Of a stretch of 64,000 nucleotides of DNA, positions 12,010 to 23,098 are shown piece after piece. The DNA is taken from positions 14,518,318 through 14,582,317 of the forward strand of contig ML677334.1 in the NCBI GenBank assembly GCA_007922305.1, written 5' to 3'. The notes under the pieces were generated by a model. The model searched no databases, was not told the DNA's origin, and saw only the letters and a list, made by a program, of their open reading frames with translations. The DNA is from Dermatemys mawii. Taxonomy: Eukaryota > Chordata > Testudines > Dermatemydidae. Numbering within the stretch: the first letter of the stretch is position 1; every line of letters starts with the position of its first letter. A program made the position numbers and the translations under genes.

Positions 12010-12197
12010 CTTTACAAAAACTATATAGGAGCCTAAAGATGCAGATACATACCTAATAGGATTTAGAAAAATGCCTGAACAGTTTAGGCACTTAATTCTC
12101 ATTGAAAGTCAATAGGAGTTAGTCACCTAACCAGTTTAGGCATCTTTTGTAAATTCCACTAGATGCCTATCTCTAGGCTCCTAAATATCTGAAAATC
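12010..12197. repeat. Palindromic MITE-like element, about 188 bp
   Basis: The two halves are imperfect inverted copies around a centre at about 12104 (ATTGAAAGTCAAT). Left-half blocks 'ATAGGAGCCTAAAGAT', 'GATTTAGAAAAATGCCTG' and 'AGTTTAGGCAC' face 'ATCTCTAGGCTCCTAAAT', 'AGGCATCTTTTGTAAATT' and 'AACCAGTTTAGGC' on the right. Similar elements lie at 18727, 39967 and 60881. It has no coding content. A foldback MITE is the simplest reading; the superfamily is unknown. Confidence 0.65.
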
Positions 12198-12268
12198 TAG
12201 TTCAGGGTCCTTCTGTTCAGGAATGGTTGAATCTGTTCAAATTTAATTGAATCTGACAACAAGGTTTT

Positions 12269-12400
12269 AGAGAGAGAAAGTGGGTGAGGTAATACCTTTT
12301 ATTGGACTATCATCTGTTAGTGACAGAGATAAGCTTTCAGGTTTACCCCACTCACTCTGCAACTCTATGCTGGGACAGACATGGCAACAACAACATTGCA
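12269..12400. mobile_element. Penelope-like retroposon piece with opposed halves and 11-bp TSD
   Basis: The insert is bounded by AACAAGGTTTT at 12258-12268 and 12401-12411, an exact 11-bp TSD. The left part is antisense to the family unit seen in sense at 33170-33410: it contains the reverse complements of 'CCAATAAAAGGTATTACC' and 'GAAAGCTTATCTCTGTCA'. The right part is sense and carries the tail 'CTGGGACAGACATGGCAACA'. The halves therefore point away from each other around a junction near 12345. I assign Penelope-like from the tail and the hammerhead-like neighbourhood; this is recognition from memory, not a search. Confidence 0.65.
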
Positions 12401-12411
12401 AACAAGGTTTT

Positions 12412-13020
12412 TGGAAGCTCAGAAAAAAGGGTTTAGAGATTCAGTTTGGATAAACATTTGTGTACACATACTTTTATCTGCTATGACTTCATAGTCTTGA
12501 TGCTGAAAGTCTTCTCTTAGTGTATATCATAAGACAATGGTAAAGAATGGCTAAAAAAAAGTTTTCATCTGATATCAAACAAACAAGGAACTTTATCAGA
12601 CGAAAGGAAACAGTATTATCCCTAAAGCGACTTTGTCTGTTTGTATCTCAGCGTCACTGCAGATGTGCTAAGCCTGACTTTGCTTTGCTTTGTTCAAAGT
12701 GCATATAAAATGCTACCAAACATGATTAATAGCATTTAACTCCTACTTTGCCTGGTGAGGGGAGGGAAATAACTACACAATATTCAATCTAGTGGGGAAC
12801 CAGGCCCTCTGTCCAGTACCTGCCCAGTCTTCTGTCTGGCTTCTGGCTGCTAAAGATGTAAAGAATCAATACACATGTATAATCTTCCAAGTGCAGAAGG
12901 CTGTTTTGCTTCACTACCATTGCAAGTGCAACTCCTCTGTCAGTAAGAAGATTGGTTAGATGAAATCCTTCACCCTGCAGTGGTAATATGTCAAAGACAC
13001 TGTTAACTAACTTCCATATC
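12412..13020. other. No recognised gene or repeat
   Basis: Ordinary AT-rich sequence. I see no element ends, RNA gene or convincing open frame. Confidence 0.5.
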
Positions 13021-13021
13021 G

Positions 13022-13323
13022 AGTGTTGCCAACTCTGCTGATTTTATTGTGAGTCCTGTGGTATTTGGTGGGGGTTTTTTCAGATGCTGTGGTCAAATGA
13101 TTATGCAAAAATTTCATTTTTGATGTTTTGAGTAAGTTCCTCGCATTCATGGTAGTGAAGTAAAGCTGGAAAATGTGACCAAATGCACCCCAAAGTTTAA
13201 AAAATCAGAAGGGAAATAAAAAAAAATCCTGAATGTTTTACTATTTAAAAATTATCATTTTTAAGCCAACCTCAGGACATTTTGGGCCCTGAATCCTGAT
13301 TTTTGAATGTTTGGGGTTACTAG
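13022..13323 (+). mobile_element. MITE with GTTGCCAAC-type ends
   Basis: The left end AGTGTTGCCAACTCTGCTG is followed by 'ATTTTATTGTGAGTCCTGTG' and, on the right, 'AAGCCAACCTCAGGACATTT' and 'TTTTTGAATGTTTGGGGTTA'. This order is a recurrent sauropsid non-autonomous DNA element. The right inverted repeat is decayed and no TSD is seen. A second, partial copy in the opposite direction forms the background at 19108-19670. Confidence 0.6.
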
Positions 13324-14388
13324 TATGTTTACTTAAAGGGTACAAAAGGATGAAACCTGGAGAGAGAATGAGTGTGTCTGAGGAGACATGGGTTATCTCC
13401 AAATGCTGTGTTTTCCCTTTTCAGAGTTCAGTCCTGATCCATTCATGCCAAAAGGAGTGTTGCTATTGATTTCACTGTATGGAGTCAAAAGATCCTTATG
13501 ACTGAATTCTACTAGGCAGGAGTAACCTGGTGTTCACAGAGGGTCGCTCTCATTAATGCAGCTGGGGTAATCCTGTTCTCCAGTTCCTTCCCATCACATC
13601 ATTCTTTAACTTGTGCAGTTCAATGTCCCTGTTCTGCACAGAATCAAGCACACTGTAGGGCCCAATCCTTTTATCTTTACCCCATTCATCTCCATTTGGC
13701 TCTAATAGGTGTTTTCCTTAATGAGGGATCAATAGACATTTGAAAGCAATTATTCTAACCCCAGCAGGATAATTTGAGAGGAAATTGTGCTAGCACCTAT
13801 CTAATGATGTCAGTCATCCTTTATGAATATCAGAATAGTGATTTTATAAATATGATATTGAACTCCAATGTATTTGAGACCTGAATATTTTTCAGAAGCT
13901 TAATGGAAAATCCAGAACCATTGTCTGTGTATATGTGTAACCATATACATATCAAGCTTCCTTAAAACAAAGTTGTTAAAACCACAAAATATTTACTAAA
14001 ATGCAGTTAAAAACTGTGGTTATATTCTATCATGTAAGTGCTTTGGAAATTGGAAAGAAGAGGGAAAGCTATTTCAGAAGTGAGGGAAGACAATTTTGCA
14101 GAGGGGAAAAATAGAGAGATGAAGAAGAAAAGTGAGAGGAACATATATAAGGCAATCTAAATCTGAGACCAGATCATCCTGGTCCCAGTCTGAGGTACAG
14201 CAGTTCTGTGGTACATAACATGCATACAATATAGTGGAAGCAGTGCAGTACACTGTTAGTGTGCTCCCAAAGATGACTGACAGGAACAGCAAAACATGGT
14301 TGCTTAGCATATAGAAAATCTACCCACAGGTTTGGATGATGCCAGCCATGAACTTTAACTTGTTTCTGAATTCTCAGTGCTGACCATT
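13324..14388. other. No recognised gene or repeat
   Basis: AT-rich, apparently unique sequence. Short open frames only, with no family resemblance. Confidence 0.5.
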
Positions 14389-14530
14389 TTTATGATTATT
14401 TATACTGTGATAGCACAGAGGCCTCCTCTGTATTGGCATCATATTGTGCTGGAAACTCTAAAAACACAAAGTTGAAGACAGTTCCCATCCCAGTGAGCCT
14501 AAAGTTTAAATCCACAAGAGGAAACAGAGA
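14389..14530 (-). repeat. Ancient SINE/LINE tail, antisense
   Basis: Reading right to left this matches a widespread amniote repeat tail: 'GGGATGGGAACTGTC', then 'CACAATATGATGCC', ending in 'CTATCACAGTATAAATAATC'. The order (a purine-rich unit, a 'CACAAT-GG' box, an AT-rich 3' end) is the same in the copies at 15139 and 55727. The class (MIR-like, L2-like or L3-like) cannot be fixed by eye. Confidence 0.5.
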
Positions 14531-15138
14531 CAGACAGGAAATTGACCTCCTGGAAGACCTTTGAGATAATGATGGAGAAAGGCAAAGAGACCAGGTCTAG
14601 GTTCCCAACCTAATTGCTCTATCCAATTGACCATGCTGCTGATTGGAGATAACCCATTGCAATCTGTCAGCAGCTCAGCTGTGGCCACATTGCCCCTGGC
14701 ACTGGAAGAATGAGAATTGATGTGCCTTCTGTTCTCTCACATATCAGTCAGTACTCCAGCTCTGTGCAGCCTGCCAGTTTAATAGCAATCCTTTCACCAA
14801 CAGTAGGATCCAGTGGACACCTAAACTTACAGACATGAATTTTCCCTAAATGACCACAGAGTTTAGAAAACCCTGTTTTGTTGCCCATGTCAACCATCCA
14901 TAAGAGACCTCAGGAAATGCTACAATGTTGTCCTCCAACACTGCTCTTCTTAGATTTATATGCAGAGGCCAAATTACTTTGTCTCTTTATTGAGGCTGCT
15001 ATAGCAATGATAATGCACCCCAGCTGTCTACATTTTGAAGCACAATTTGGGCATTTGAAAAACCACAGTGCCCACAGACTGATGCTCAGACCATAGTAGT
15101 TTTCCCATTTCTCGTCATACCTATTTTACTGATTTTGT

Positions 15139-15265
15139 GCTGATTTATATTACAATAGCCCCCAGACACTCCCACTGAGGTGAAGGGCCCATAGTCCTTA
15201 ACATTATACAAATACATAGTAAGAAACAGCACAAGCCCAAAGAAACTGCAATCTAAACAAACAAC
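15139..15265 (-). repeat. Ancient SINE/LINE tail, antisense (second copy)
   Basis: The same unit as at 14389: 'GATTTATATTACAATAGCCC', then a 'GAAGGGCCCATAG' box, then 'AAATACATAGTAAGAAACAG' and 'AAGAAACTGCAATCTAAACA'. It lies 600 bp from the first copy in the same orientation, so both may derive from one longer or repeatedly targeted insertion. Confidence 0.5.
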
Positions 15266-15958
15266 TCTGTAGTGCTATTACTGAGCTATTCTGTTCTTCA
15301 CATCCCTTGTAAAAGACACACAAATGTATGGGAACAAAATAAAGAACAAAACTGTAAATTTTAGCTACACATGTTGTAGCAGCAGGGCAAATTGAAACAA
15401 AAGAGCACGTTGCTCAACAGAGTTGGGCAGCATATAAGAATAGGTGATAGCTAACCCAAAATAATGTGTTACAACAGACAAGCCATCAGCAACAATTTTC
15501 CCCTCAATTTTTCCACATTTTGTCAGCAATTATTCTAAATATTCCACAAGTAATGGAACAACAATTTCCATCAATTGCTACCAGCCCATGCCATTTTTAG
15601 CTATTAAGCCTATAATTTCTAATGCAAAAATATATTGTGGTCAATTCAGTTAAAGATATTAAGCCTCTATATAAGGATTATTCTTCTTAAATGTTGAATG
15701 AGGTCTTTTGTTCCTAAGCTTCAATGACAATTTTATCTAGTCACTACCAAGAAACCGTCTTCACTATATGTATAAAAATTGTTGCCTGAGGCATAAACCT
15801 AGCCATTTAGTGCATGGGTTGTTAACACAGTGAATTCTTTTCAATTCTCTCAAGCTAAGTCAAGCATAGAGCAGAGGTTGCTCCAGAAAAAAGAAGTTTT
15901 CAGATTACATTGCCTTGCAGCTTAGCATCTAGGAAACAAAGAATAATTTGTAGTAAGT
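15266..15958. other. No recognised gene or repeat
   Basis: AT-rich interval between an old repeat tail and the solo LTR. Nothing else can be supported. Confidence 0.5.
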
Positions 15959-15962
15959 ATAG

Positions 15963-16552
15963 TGTGACAAAGTTCCAAGTCTGTATTTGTGGGTCCTGCG
16001 CTTCCTGGCAGATTTAGGGCCTCAGAAACTCATCCAGGCCCCAGAGTGACCTCCTTTTCTCAGTAAGTAATTAGGGGAGACAGAAAGGGGGGAGCCCAGG
16101 CCCGCCCTCTACTCCGAACTCCAGCCCAGGGACCCTAATAGTATCACCTAAGACGGCTGACCTCTTAGGCACAAAACACAATACAATTCCCTGGGCTACT
16201 TCCCCACAGCAGTCTCCGCTTCTTCAAACTCCACTTCACCCTTACCTCAAGGCCTCCTTCCTTCTGTATGATATGTTGTCCCCCATTCAGTCTCACCAAC
16301 AGCACAACTTCCTCTCACAGTTCCTGACAGCCACCTGACTGACTGGGAGGTTTTTATCTGGTTTCAGCCAGTCCCTGATTGGCTTCAGGTGTCCCAATCA
16401 GGCTAGCTGTTTCTACTCCTTTCTAGAAGCTTCCTGATTGTCCTGGAGTAGCCTTTGTTTGGCTATCCAGGGAACAGGGACCTACACATCCTGAGGCTGA
16501 TATACCTGCCTTCCAGCACTCTCCTATACCCTTCTGGTCTGACTCCGTCACA
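15963..16552 (-). mobile_element. Solo LTR, family A, copy 1
   Basis: The element starts TGTGACAAAG and ends CCGTCACA, so it has TG...CA termini within a TGTGAC/GTCACA inverted repeat. It is flanked by ATAG at 15959-15962 and 16553-16556, a 4-bp TSD as left by retroviral-type integrases. On the minus strand there is a CCAAT box (16382-16378) about 20 bp upstream of an ATAAAAA TATA-like box (16357-16351), which sets the orientation. There is no internal gag-pol region and no partner LTR, so it is a solo LTR left by LTR-LTR recombination. Relative to copy 2 at 62308 it lacks roughly 45 bp near 16070 and 20 bp near 16435. Confidence 0.88.
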
Positions 16553-16556
16553 ATAG

Positions 16557-18726
16557 TGATTCCATTTGCACTACTATGGGCTACTAAAGGCTTGTCAGAA
16601 TTTCCATTACAAGCCCTACTTTTGAGAGGTTTTGCTTATAATTCAAAAGTAAAAAAAAATTGTGTCTAGTATACTTGACTTGCAAGCAAGTTCTGAATCC
16701 AAAAGCAAAACAAATGTACAGTGGTTTTTGTACACTTAACTTCTCAAACGTAACACTGCATTAATGTCTGTCTTTGAACAGACTACAATTCAATACAATA
16801 CACAGATTCAATCATTAGCCCACTTTCACCCTGATTGTCTCTCATGAGTCTTCCTCTCCTTTTATTACTTTGTTCTCAGCCTCCCTCCTCTGTAAAATAC
16901 AGGTGGGCCTTTAAGCACTTCCCAAACGGCTAGGCTGGAAGTACCACTTTGCTGGCCTTTTGTGTGTAATTGGAGATTTTATATACAAAAAACAGTTTGT
17001 GGGCAGCTAAAGAGGAGATTGTATGAATTAAAAGAATTTCCTGCATGGTCTGCAATGTGTTGGACTCTGAAGGGTCTGTACTATAATAGTGACACCTGTT
17101 AAGCTATAATTATTGTGCAGAAGAATCACTCATGTCTGGAATGATCTGATAATCATTTGTCTGGTAGATATGTTGTCAGAATCCAATCTGTAATACAAAT
17201 ACAGGGAATATATTTCAAATCAGTAATCACTTTCCAAACAGAAACACTTTTTAAAGCCCTCCCACAATGTATCACAGCACTTGAATGCACTGGAGTCCTC
17301 TGGAGAAAATATTGTATAATTTAACTATAACTTAATATTTTTGGTACACTGAGTACAGTATATTATTCTCTTCATAAAATATGCTCTGTTGTGATTGTAG
17401 AATATAAAAATAATTTGAACAGTTTCTCACACTACCTCCTCTTCTTTGATATCCTGAACTCTCCCTTTGTCTACCCTAAGGCCAGTGGAACCTCAGCCAG
17501 ATCCTTTAGTTGTTCCGCTAGCTCGCCAAAGTCACCTCAGTTTTATCTAGACTGAATCTCAACCAAATGCCTTTCATCCATGTCAGCTCCCCCTGTCATA
17601 TCTATGTATTGAAGAGATGCTCATCTGCATTCTCAAGGTTGGGGAAAATGTCAACAGTGTCTTATCTGATCAATGAAGATCAAGTGAAGGGCTAAGTACA
17701 TGCCAGGAGACAATCTATTGGTGGTTGTTATATAATCCAGGCAGCAAGCGTTCAGATAAAATTTTGGATTGGAAAACCAAGATGCTACCACAGGTAAATA
17801 AGGTGGAATCCTTATGAGCTCAGTTCAAGATACAACACTGGCACAGTTGGCCAGAGCAACACGATTGTATCTTGTCTTGGATTACATCTGCTGAGAGTAT
17901 GTAGGGTGAGATCAGAGATCACAAAATCAGCAATAGAATACTATGGAAAGAGAACGTCTTGGCAGAGTCATTGGTCTACAGTCTGTTCTGTTTCGGTAAT
18001 AGTCTCTAAAACACGGGAAAACAGAGGTTGGAATCAAGCCTTTGGTACCTGGGTATTATGTTTTCAGCTAATAAATAGTCCTCTCATTGCTGAGTTGCAT
18101 GTGGGTAGCATTTTTTCCCTTGGATCCACAAATTGACCTCTGAAAAAAATGAAACTGTTGTTAGCTCTTCCTTCTTGTTAGATAGGGTCTGTGGCTGACC
18201 AGTCAGTAAAGAATTTGATTATATTTTCTGTGTCACTGATTTTCTTTCACCAATGGATCACCATATTCTTAATCCAGAATGTAATTCATTATCCTAATGA
18301 AAAATACATGCTTTTAATATTTTCTTTAAAATATAATATTAGTATGTGTAAAGGGAACATAAATCCTTGCAGTTCACTTTGTGTGAAGTTGCCTAAAGTT
18401 GTTTGTGGTGATAGATTCCAAATCAAGATCTCCTGAGAAACCCCTTGATGTGTCATGAGGAGCATGTCATTTTGGACACATTGCCATTCCACAGACTTTA
18501 AAGAACTGCTTGATAGGTTAATTCAGCACAGACAGTAAGCCAGCTTCTCAAAGGTAACTGACACTTCTCCTTATCACAAAAAAGAATCATAATCACCTAC
18601 TTAAATGCATTGTTTTAAACTGACTTTTGTTGTATTAAAATACACCAAATGTATAGTGTCTCAATTGGTGAAATTTTGCACCTGTGTGTGCGATATGGGG
18701 GGCAGGTTCATCGTAAGACCCTTTGA
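16557..18726. other. No recognised gene or repeat
   Basis: AT-rich sequence. Open frames at 17906-18136, 18191-18436 and 18605-18835 overlap or face each other and show no known motif. The last one runs into the palindromic element and Tigger-like MITE. Confidence 0.5.
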
Positions 18727-18822
18727 AAAGGGAACAGATTTTCAGAAACTACTGGGCACTCAGTCTAAGGTCAAGCACCAAAATCACCTGTCACTTTTGA
18801 AAATGTACACCATATACAGTGG
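18727..18822. repeat. Half of a palindromic MITE-like element
   Basis: The blocks 'GATTTTCAGAAACTACTGGG', 'CAAGCACCAAAATCACCTG' and 'TCACTTTTGAAAATG' match one arm of the element at 39967-40156. The other arm is missing, and a Tigger-like MITE follows at once. Confidence 0.5.
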
Positions 18823-18825
18823 AGC

Positions 18826-19097
18826 CCCACTATAATGCGACAGTAGGGATCCAAAAAATCCCATAGCATTAAAAGCAGGGTCGCTTTATAGCGGGGTTTC
18901 TCAGCAGGGGACAGAGAACAGTGGCGCCTGCAGCCCCGGAGTTCTCTGTCCCCACAGGCACGGGCCGCAGCTTCTCTCTGCACTGCCCAGCAGGGGAGAG
19001 AAGCCACTTCTGCCGAGTGCCAGGACATAGGGACATATCCAGGGAGCCATGGTATGATCACGCTATAACTGAATTCGCATTATATTGGGGCGCATTA
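18826..19097. mobile_element. Tigger/pogo-like MITE (Tc1/mariner type)
   Basis: The left end CAGTGGAGCCCCACTATAATG faces, in reverse complement, the right-hand block GCGCCCCAATATAATGCGAA. The outermost right bases are eroded. TA dinucleotides flank both ends (18824-18825 and 19098-19099), as expected for Tc1/mariner. The interior has its own GC-rich hairpin with arms GGGGACAGAGAAC (18907-18919) and GTTCTCTGTCCCC (18942-18954). No transposase is encoded. Confidence 0.7.
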
Positions 19098-19107
19098 TAC
19101 ACACATA

Positions 19108-19670
19108 CTCAAAAATTATGAGTTAGGCTGAAATCATGATTGCTTAAAAATCATGAGGTTTAAATAAAGATAATTGCATCGTTTCTTACCTGCTGTAACA
19201 GGGTGCTGGCAAGAAGGTGCTGAGCCAGCCCCTGTTCCCTCTGTTAGCGCGGGCAGCAGAGGCTCTGCTAGCTCAGCTCCCAGCTGGGGGAGTTACTTGG
19301 CTGGCAGTGAGTGTCCCCGAGGAGAGTGGGGCTTAAGGCGAACCACCTGAGAGCCTTCCAGGCCAAAGCATAAACTGGCAGGATGGAAGTCACAGCAGGG
19401 GAAGGAGAACAGGGAGGAACAAGGTGTTGTTGCTCTTGGCTAGCTGTGGGAGCGAGCTGTCCCCCAAGGCAGCCAAGTCAGTGGGCTATCTTATGTATAC
19501 TTGTATATAGGTGACGGTGGGGGCTTGCACAAGGGAAATGAAGGGACACTGGTGCTTACAACAGCGGGGTCCTGACTCATTTGTGTACCGAGCGGAGAAG
19601 GGCTCATTTACACCTGCCTTATGATTTTCTCACCTTTAACGGGAAGACATCTGCCCCCAATATCTGTATG
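19108..19670 (-). mobile_element. Partial MITE of the 13022 family, interrupted by an LTR
   Basis: Blocks 'CTCAAAAATTATGAGTTAGG' and 'CTTAAAAATCATGAGGTTTA' before the LTR, and 'CTTATGATTTTCTCACC' after it, follow the antisense order of the element at 13022-13323. The LTR at 19194-19612 lies between them with a CCTGC duplication. The right limit is a guess. Confidence 0.5.
19194..19612. mobile_element. Solo LTR, family B, 419 bp
   Basis: It starts TGTAACAGGG and ends CTCATTTACA (TG...CA with TGTAA/TTACA inverted ends). It is flanked by CCTGC at 19189-19193 and 19613-19617, an exact 5-bp TSD. It is much more GC-rich than the surrounding sequence. TATATA near 19505 could be a promoter element, but there is no AATAAA on either strand, so orientation is open. 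No internal retroviral or gypsy-type coding region accompanies it. Confidence 0.8.
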
Positions 19671-22387
19671 ATCTTCTCAGATTGAAAATTCAAACTTAAA
19701 TACACAAAAATGCAGGCCTTCCTCTTAACTACAGCGGCCATTCCACTTACCCTGACCTATCCCCGAGAGTGTTGAGAACTGCATCTAGATCTAGAGAGAT
19801 GATATCAGCGGATATGCTCTTCCTTTTCTTTTTCTGCCTAGTTAGACTCATAGGAAGAAAAGTGGTGTGTTGATTATGTATTCATAACTCTACCTCAGTG
19901 ACTATGTGCTTTTCATCAGCCACCAAACAAGCGCTCCACTACTGTCAGTCTATTTCAGCTTCTTTTCCATGGACTACACAATAGGACAGGGAGAGGTGTC
20001 ATAGCTTCCCTCCTAAGGAATGGAAAGTCTTATTAGATCTCCCAGATTCTACAAGCATCTAGGAGAGGAGCTCTGGCTAACACCTTTCTTCTAGAATGGC
20101 CATAGGAAGACATTGCATTCTGGCAAAGCAACATGAATGAGCAGTGAAAAATCAAAAATTCCAATCTGAATATTTGTATTTAGAGGTCTACTGCAACTTC
20201 TGAAGGATTTAATTGAGAAGCCTTGGATATAAATGACCTTTAAACATCGGCTTATTCACCCAACCCCCAAAATGAGCTGGCTTGTCCATGCTTAACTTGG
20301 AAATCTGATGAGCTCAAGTTTATGTAGCTTCAGGCTGTAAATAAAAAAAAATGTGTCTTGTTTGAAGCATCAACATAGAAGAAACAGGGTGGAATACAAT
20401 ATTTTATAAAGTAGGATGGAAAAAATCAGTGTTGGAACACATCCCATTACTATACGTTTTTAATAAAAGTTATGTTTAAAATTAAAAATAGCTTGCACAT
20501 TTCACTTTGTAATAGTAGCACTTGTTATTCAAACCTGCTGGTTATGGCAAAGTAATTACAAGCTTTTTCTGTGCCATTGAAAGAGTAGCCCATTTTCTTT
20601 TTTTAATACTACTGTTGTCAATGTGTCATTATCATCACTTTCAATCTAATTACTTGTTCGAGGTAATATGAAAGTACGCTCTTCTCATACAGGAATAAAT
20701 TATGAATTATTAGCTCTTAATACACAAAGCAGCATTTTACACAGTATGAGCTTCAAAAGAAGAAATATATGCTAGTAAGAGAGATTAAAGAATGGTGTAT
20801 GCAATAAGACATCACATTGTTAGATCTGTCAGTGAAAAGTATTCAAGGCTTTTATTTTCTTTTTATTTTTAATAATAAAACTGAAGTCTTTCTACTTGTG
20901 CCTTAACAAATCAGGTGGCATCCTTCAAACAGCTGGGAGAGCATCTGAAGATGCCATGGTGTGATGTAGGCTACATGATTTAGCTTTCAGATAGAGAATT
21001 TCTCTCAATGATGACAAATCAATATAAAGGCAATGGAATGAGTCAGAAGAAATACCGCACTACAAGTACAACAAACAAAGTGAGGAGAAGGGTGAAAGGA
21101 GAGGCAGCTCTTTCACGTAGCTATAGGTCAAAGAAAGTGGGTCATGAGATTTTGAAAACTTTAATTTATTCATGAACCAGCAAAAACTTTATATTTACTT
21201 GACAAGGAAAATCAGCACTTTGTTCCAAGCATGTGTATGCTGCAATCATGGACAGGGCGTGATTGCAGATTATATAGATATACATGAGCTAGCTTTCATC
21301 TAGTTCCTTGGGTATAACAGCAATGAAGCTGCACTTCAGCACAGGCTGGAGGATCCCACCAGGAGCTCGGTGTAATTACTCATGCTGTTAGTCAATGCTG
21401 AAGATTCTGCTGCCAAATCTTAACTGTTACCAGTTACCCAAGCTAGCTTGGGTATATCTATACGAGCTTCAGTCACACTCCATAGTTGCCATTTAGCCAT
21501 ACACTCTGCCCTCTATACAGGATTGTACGTTACCATCCAAGTAATAGCATTAGTTCTCTGTGAGTAGTCACACTGAAATCAATTTGCACCTTGTAGGCCC
21601 AGCCCTGATTTGTGGGTGATGTGGAACTGCAATGATCCAAGAGGAGCAGAGGGAGCATTCTCTCACAGAAAACTGAATGAGCTTCAAACGCTTTGGTGCA
21701 TAGAGAAACATGCCCACTACAGTACACCACAGACCATGCACTACAACCTTAGCTCTGCCTCTCTGGGAATTACTAGCCTTCCACCACACCATGTCACCCT
21801 CCTACTGCACTTCATAGTGGACCAAACTACTAGCTACTACAGCAAAACTACTAGCTACTACAGCAGCCATCCATAACTACTAGCCCTGGGGAAAAATAAT
21901 CTGGTAAAGGGGGATAGAGTTAAGATTGCATTGTGTCTGTGGTGAATGGCAGTTGTGGTAATGGGAAGGTATATGCCTGTGGATAGAGGAGAGGAAGGTA
22001 TGAAATGCTGTGTGATTTATTTCCTTGCTTTTGTAGGTTTATCAGGTATTTTGCATGGGTAGTAACTAACTGCTTCCGAACAAAGTTTTATGTGTATTAT
22101 ATATGTGTTTGTGTTCATATACATAATTGGTACACTGACCTATTGTTTTAATTCTAAAAAAAAAAAAGTCAATTATAAGAGGTCATTTTTAGCTGCTTAT
22201 AACTTTTAATGTCTTGCTTTTTAGGCTGAACTTTGGTAGGTTTTTTCTCAGCCGATAAGTATATTTAGAGAGTTATGTATATTTGAAACCACACTGATTC
22301 TAGTCAAAAGCACTAGACTAAAATAAACAAACAAAACTTCTTTGTTTTAAAAAATGCATTTTATAAATTGTGTTTTTTACTCTTACT
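19671..22387. other. Mostly unique AT-rich sequence, possible conserved non-coding block
   Basis: No gene or transposon is supported. The part at about 20440-20740 is AT-rich without simple repeats, contains homeodomain-like TAATTAC sites (near 20553 and 20647), and lacks the decay seen in neighbouring repeats. That is suggestive of, but does not show, a conserved non-coding element. Confidence 0.4.
21824..21865 (+). repeat. Perfect 21-bp tandem duplication
   Basis: The unit AAACTACTAGCTACTACAGC plus A occurs twice without mismatch (21824-21844 and 21845-21865). The related words CTACTAG and ACTACTAG recur to about 21880. This is a recent replication-slippage event. Confidence 0.9.
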
Positions 22388-22395
22388 TAAAAAAG

Positions 22396-22638
22396 TAGAG
22401 ATGGTCAGAAATTGTGTTCTATAGAACATTTAAAAAAAAGTTTTCATTGAAAAAAACAAAAATGGTCATTTAGTTTTGCTCTGAAATGTTTTGATTTTCA
22501 GTTTTTTGTTTAAAAAGCAAAATCAAAAATACTCTAAAAAGGTGAACAGTTCCATTAACATTTCAGTTGTGTCAGAACCCCCAATTTTCCATTGAAAAAT
22601 TAAAAGGCGGTATTGGGGCACTTTTTCAACCATCCTCA
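22396..22638. mobile_element. hAT-like MITE with TAGAGATGGTCAG end
   Basis: The left end TAGAGATGGTCAGAAATTG faces the right end, which in reverse complement reads TGAGGATGGTTGAAAAAG. The interior is strongly A/T-rich (many AAAA and TTTT runs) and non-coding. The flanks are A-rich and similar (TTAAAAAAG and TTTAAAAAG), so an 8-bp TSD is plausible but not provable. A shorter relative with a clear TSD lies at 53603-53702. Confidence 0.6.
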
Positions 22639-23098
22639 TTTAAAAAGTCAGTTCGCAGTTTGAACTTTTCACAGTATATCAAATGGAACTTGGTTGCAGG
22701 AGGGAAGTGTTTGGAGGTGATACCACACCACAGAGCTAATCTATCTGCACATGGCTAGAATTATAGCTGCAATGGTAGCATCTCTGGGAATAGATCTCTT
22801 AGTAATGAGCCAGTTTAGTTTTATGATCATGGAGTCCTTTCATGTTATTATGTGATATACAAAAGAGTATATTTGTAAGGACCCGATTATATGGCTATTT
22901 TATTTTTAAAATGCATTTATTTATTTTGTGGCTAGTATTAAGTTATGCATGGGTTACAATAAAGGGGAATAAATATCAGGCTCTAATTACAACATCCTTG
23001 TAATTTTTTTAGAATTTTATTTTAAATTCTAGTTTACTCTGTTTGCTTTTACCTTATCCTTACCCACATCGTGATGTACTTTGTCAACTATAACAGGA

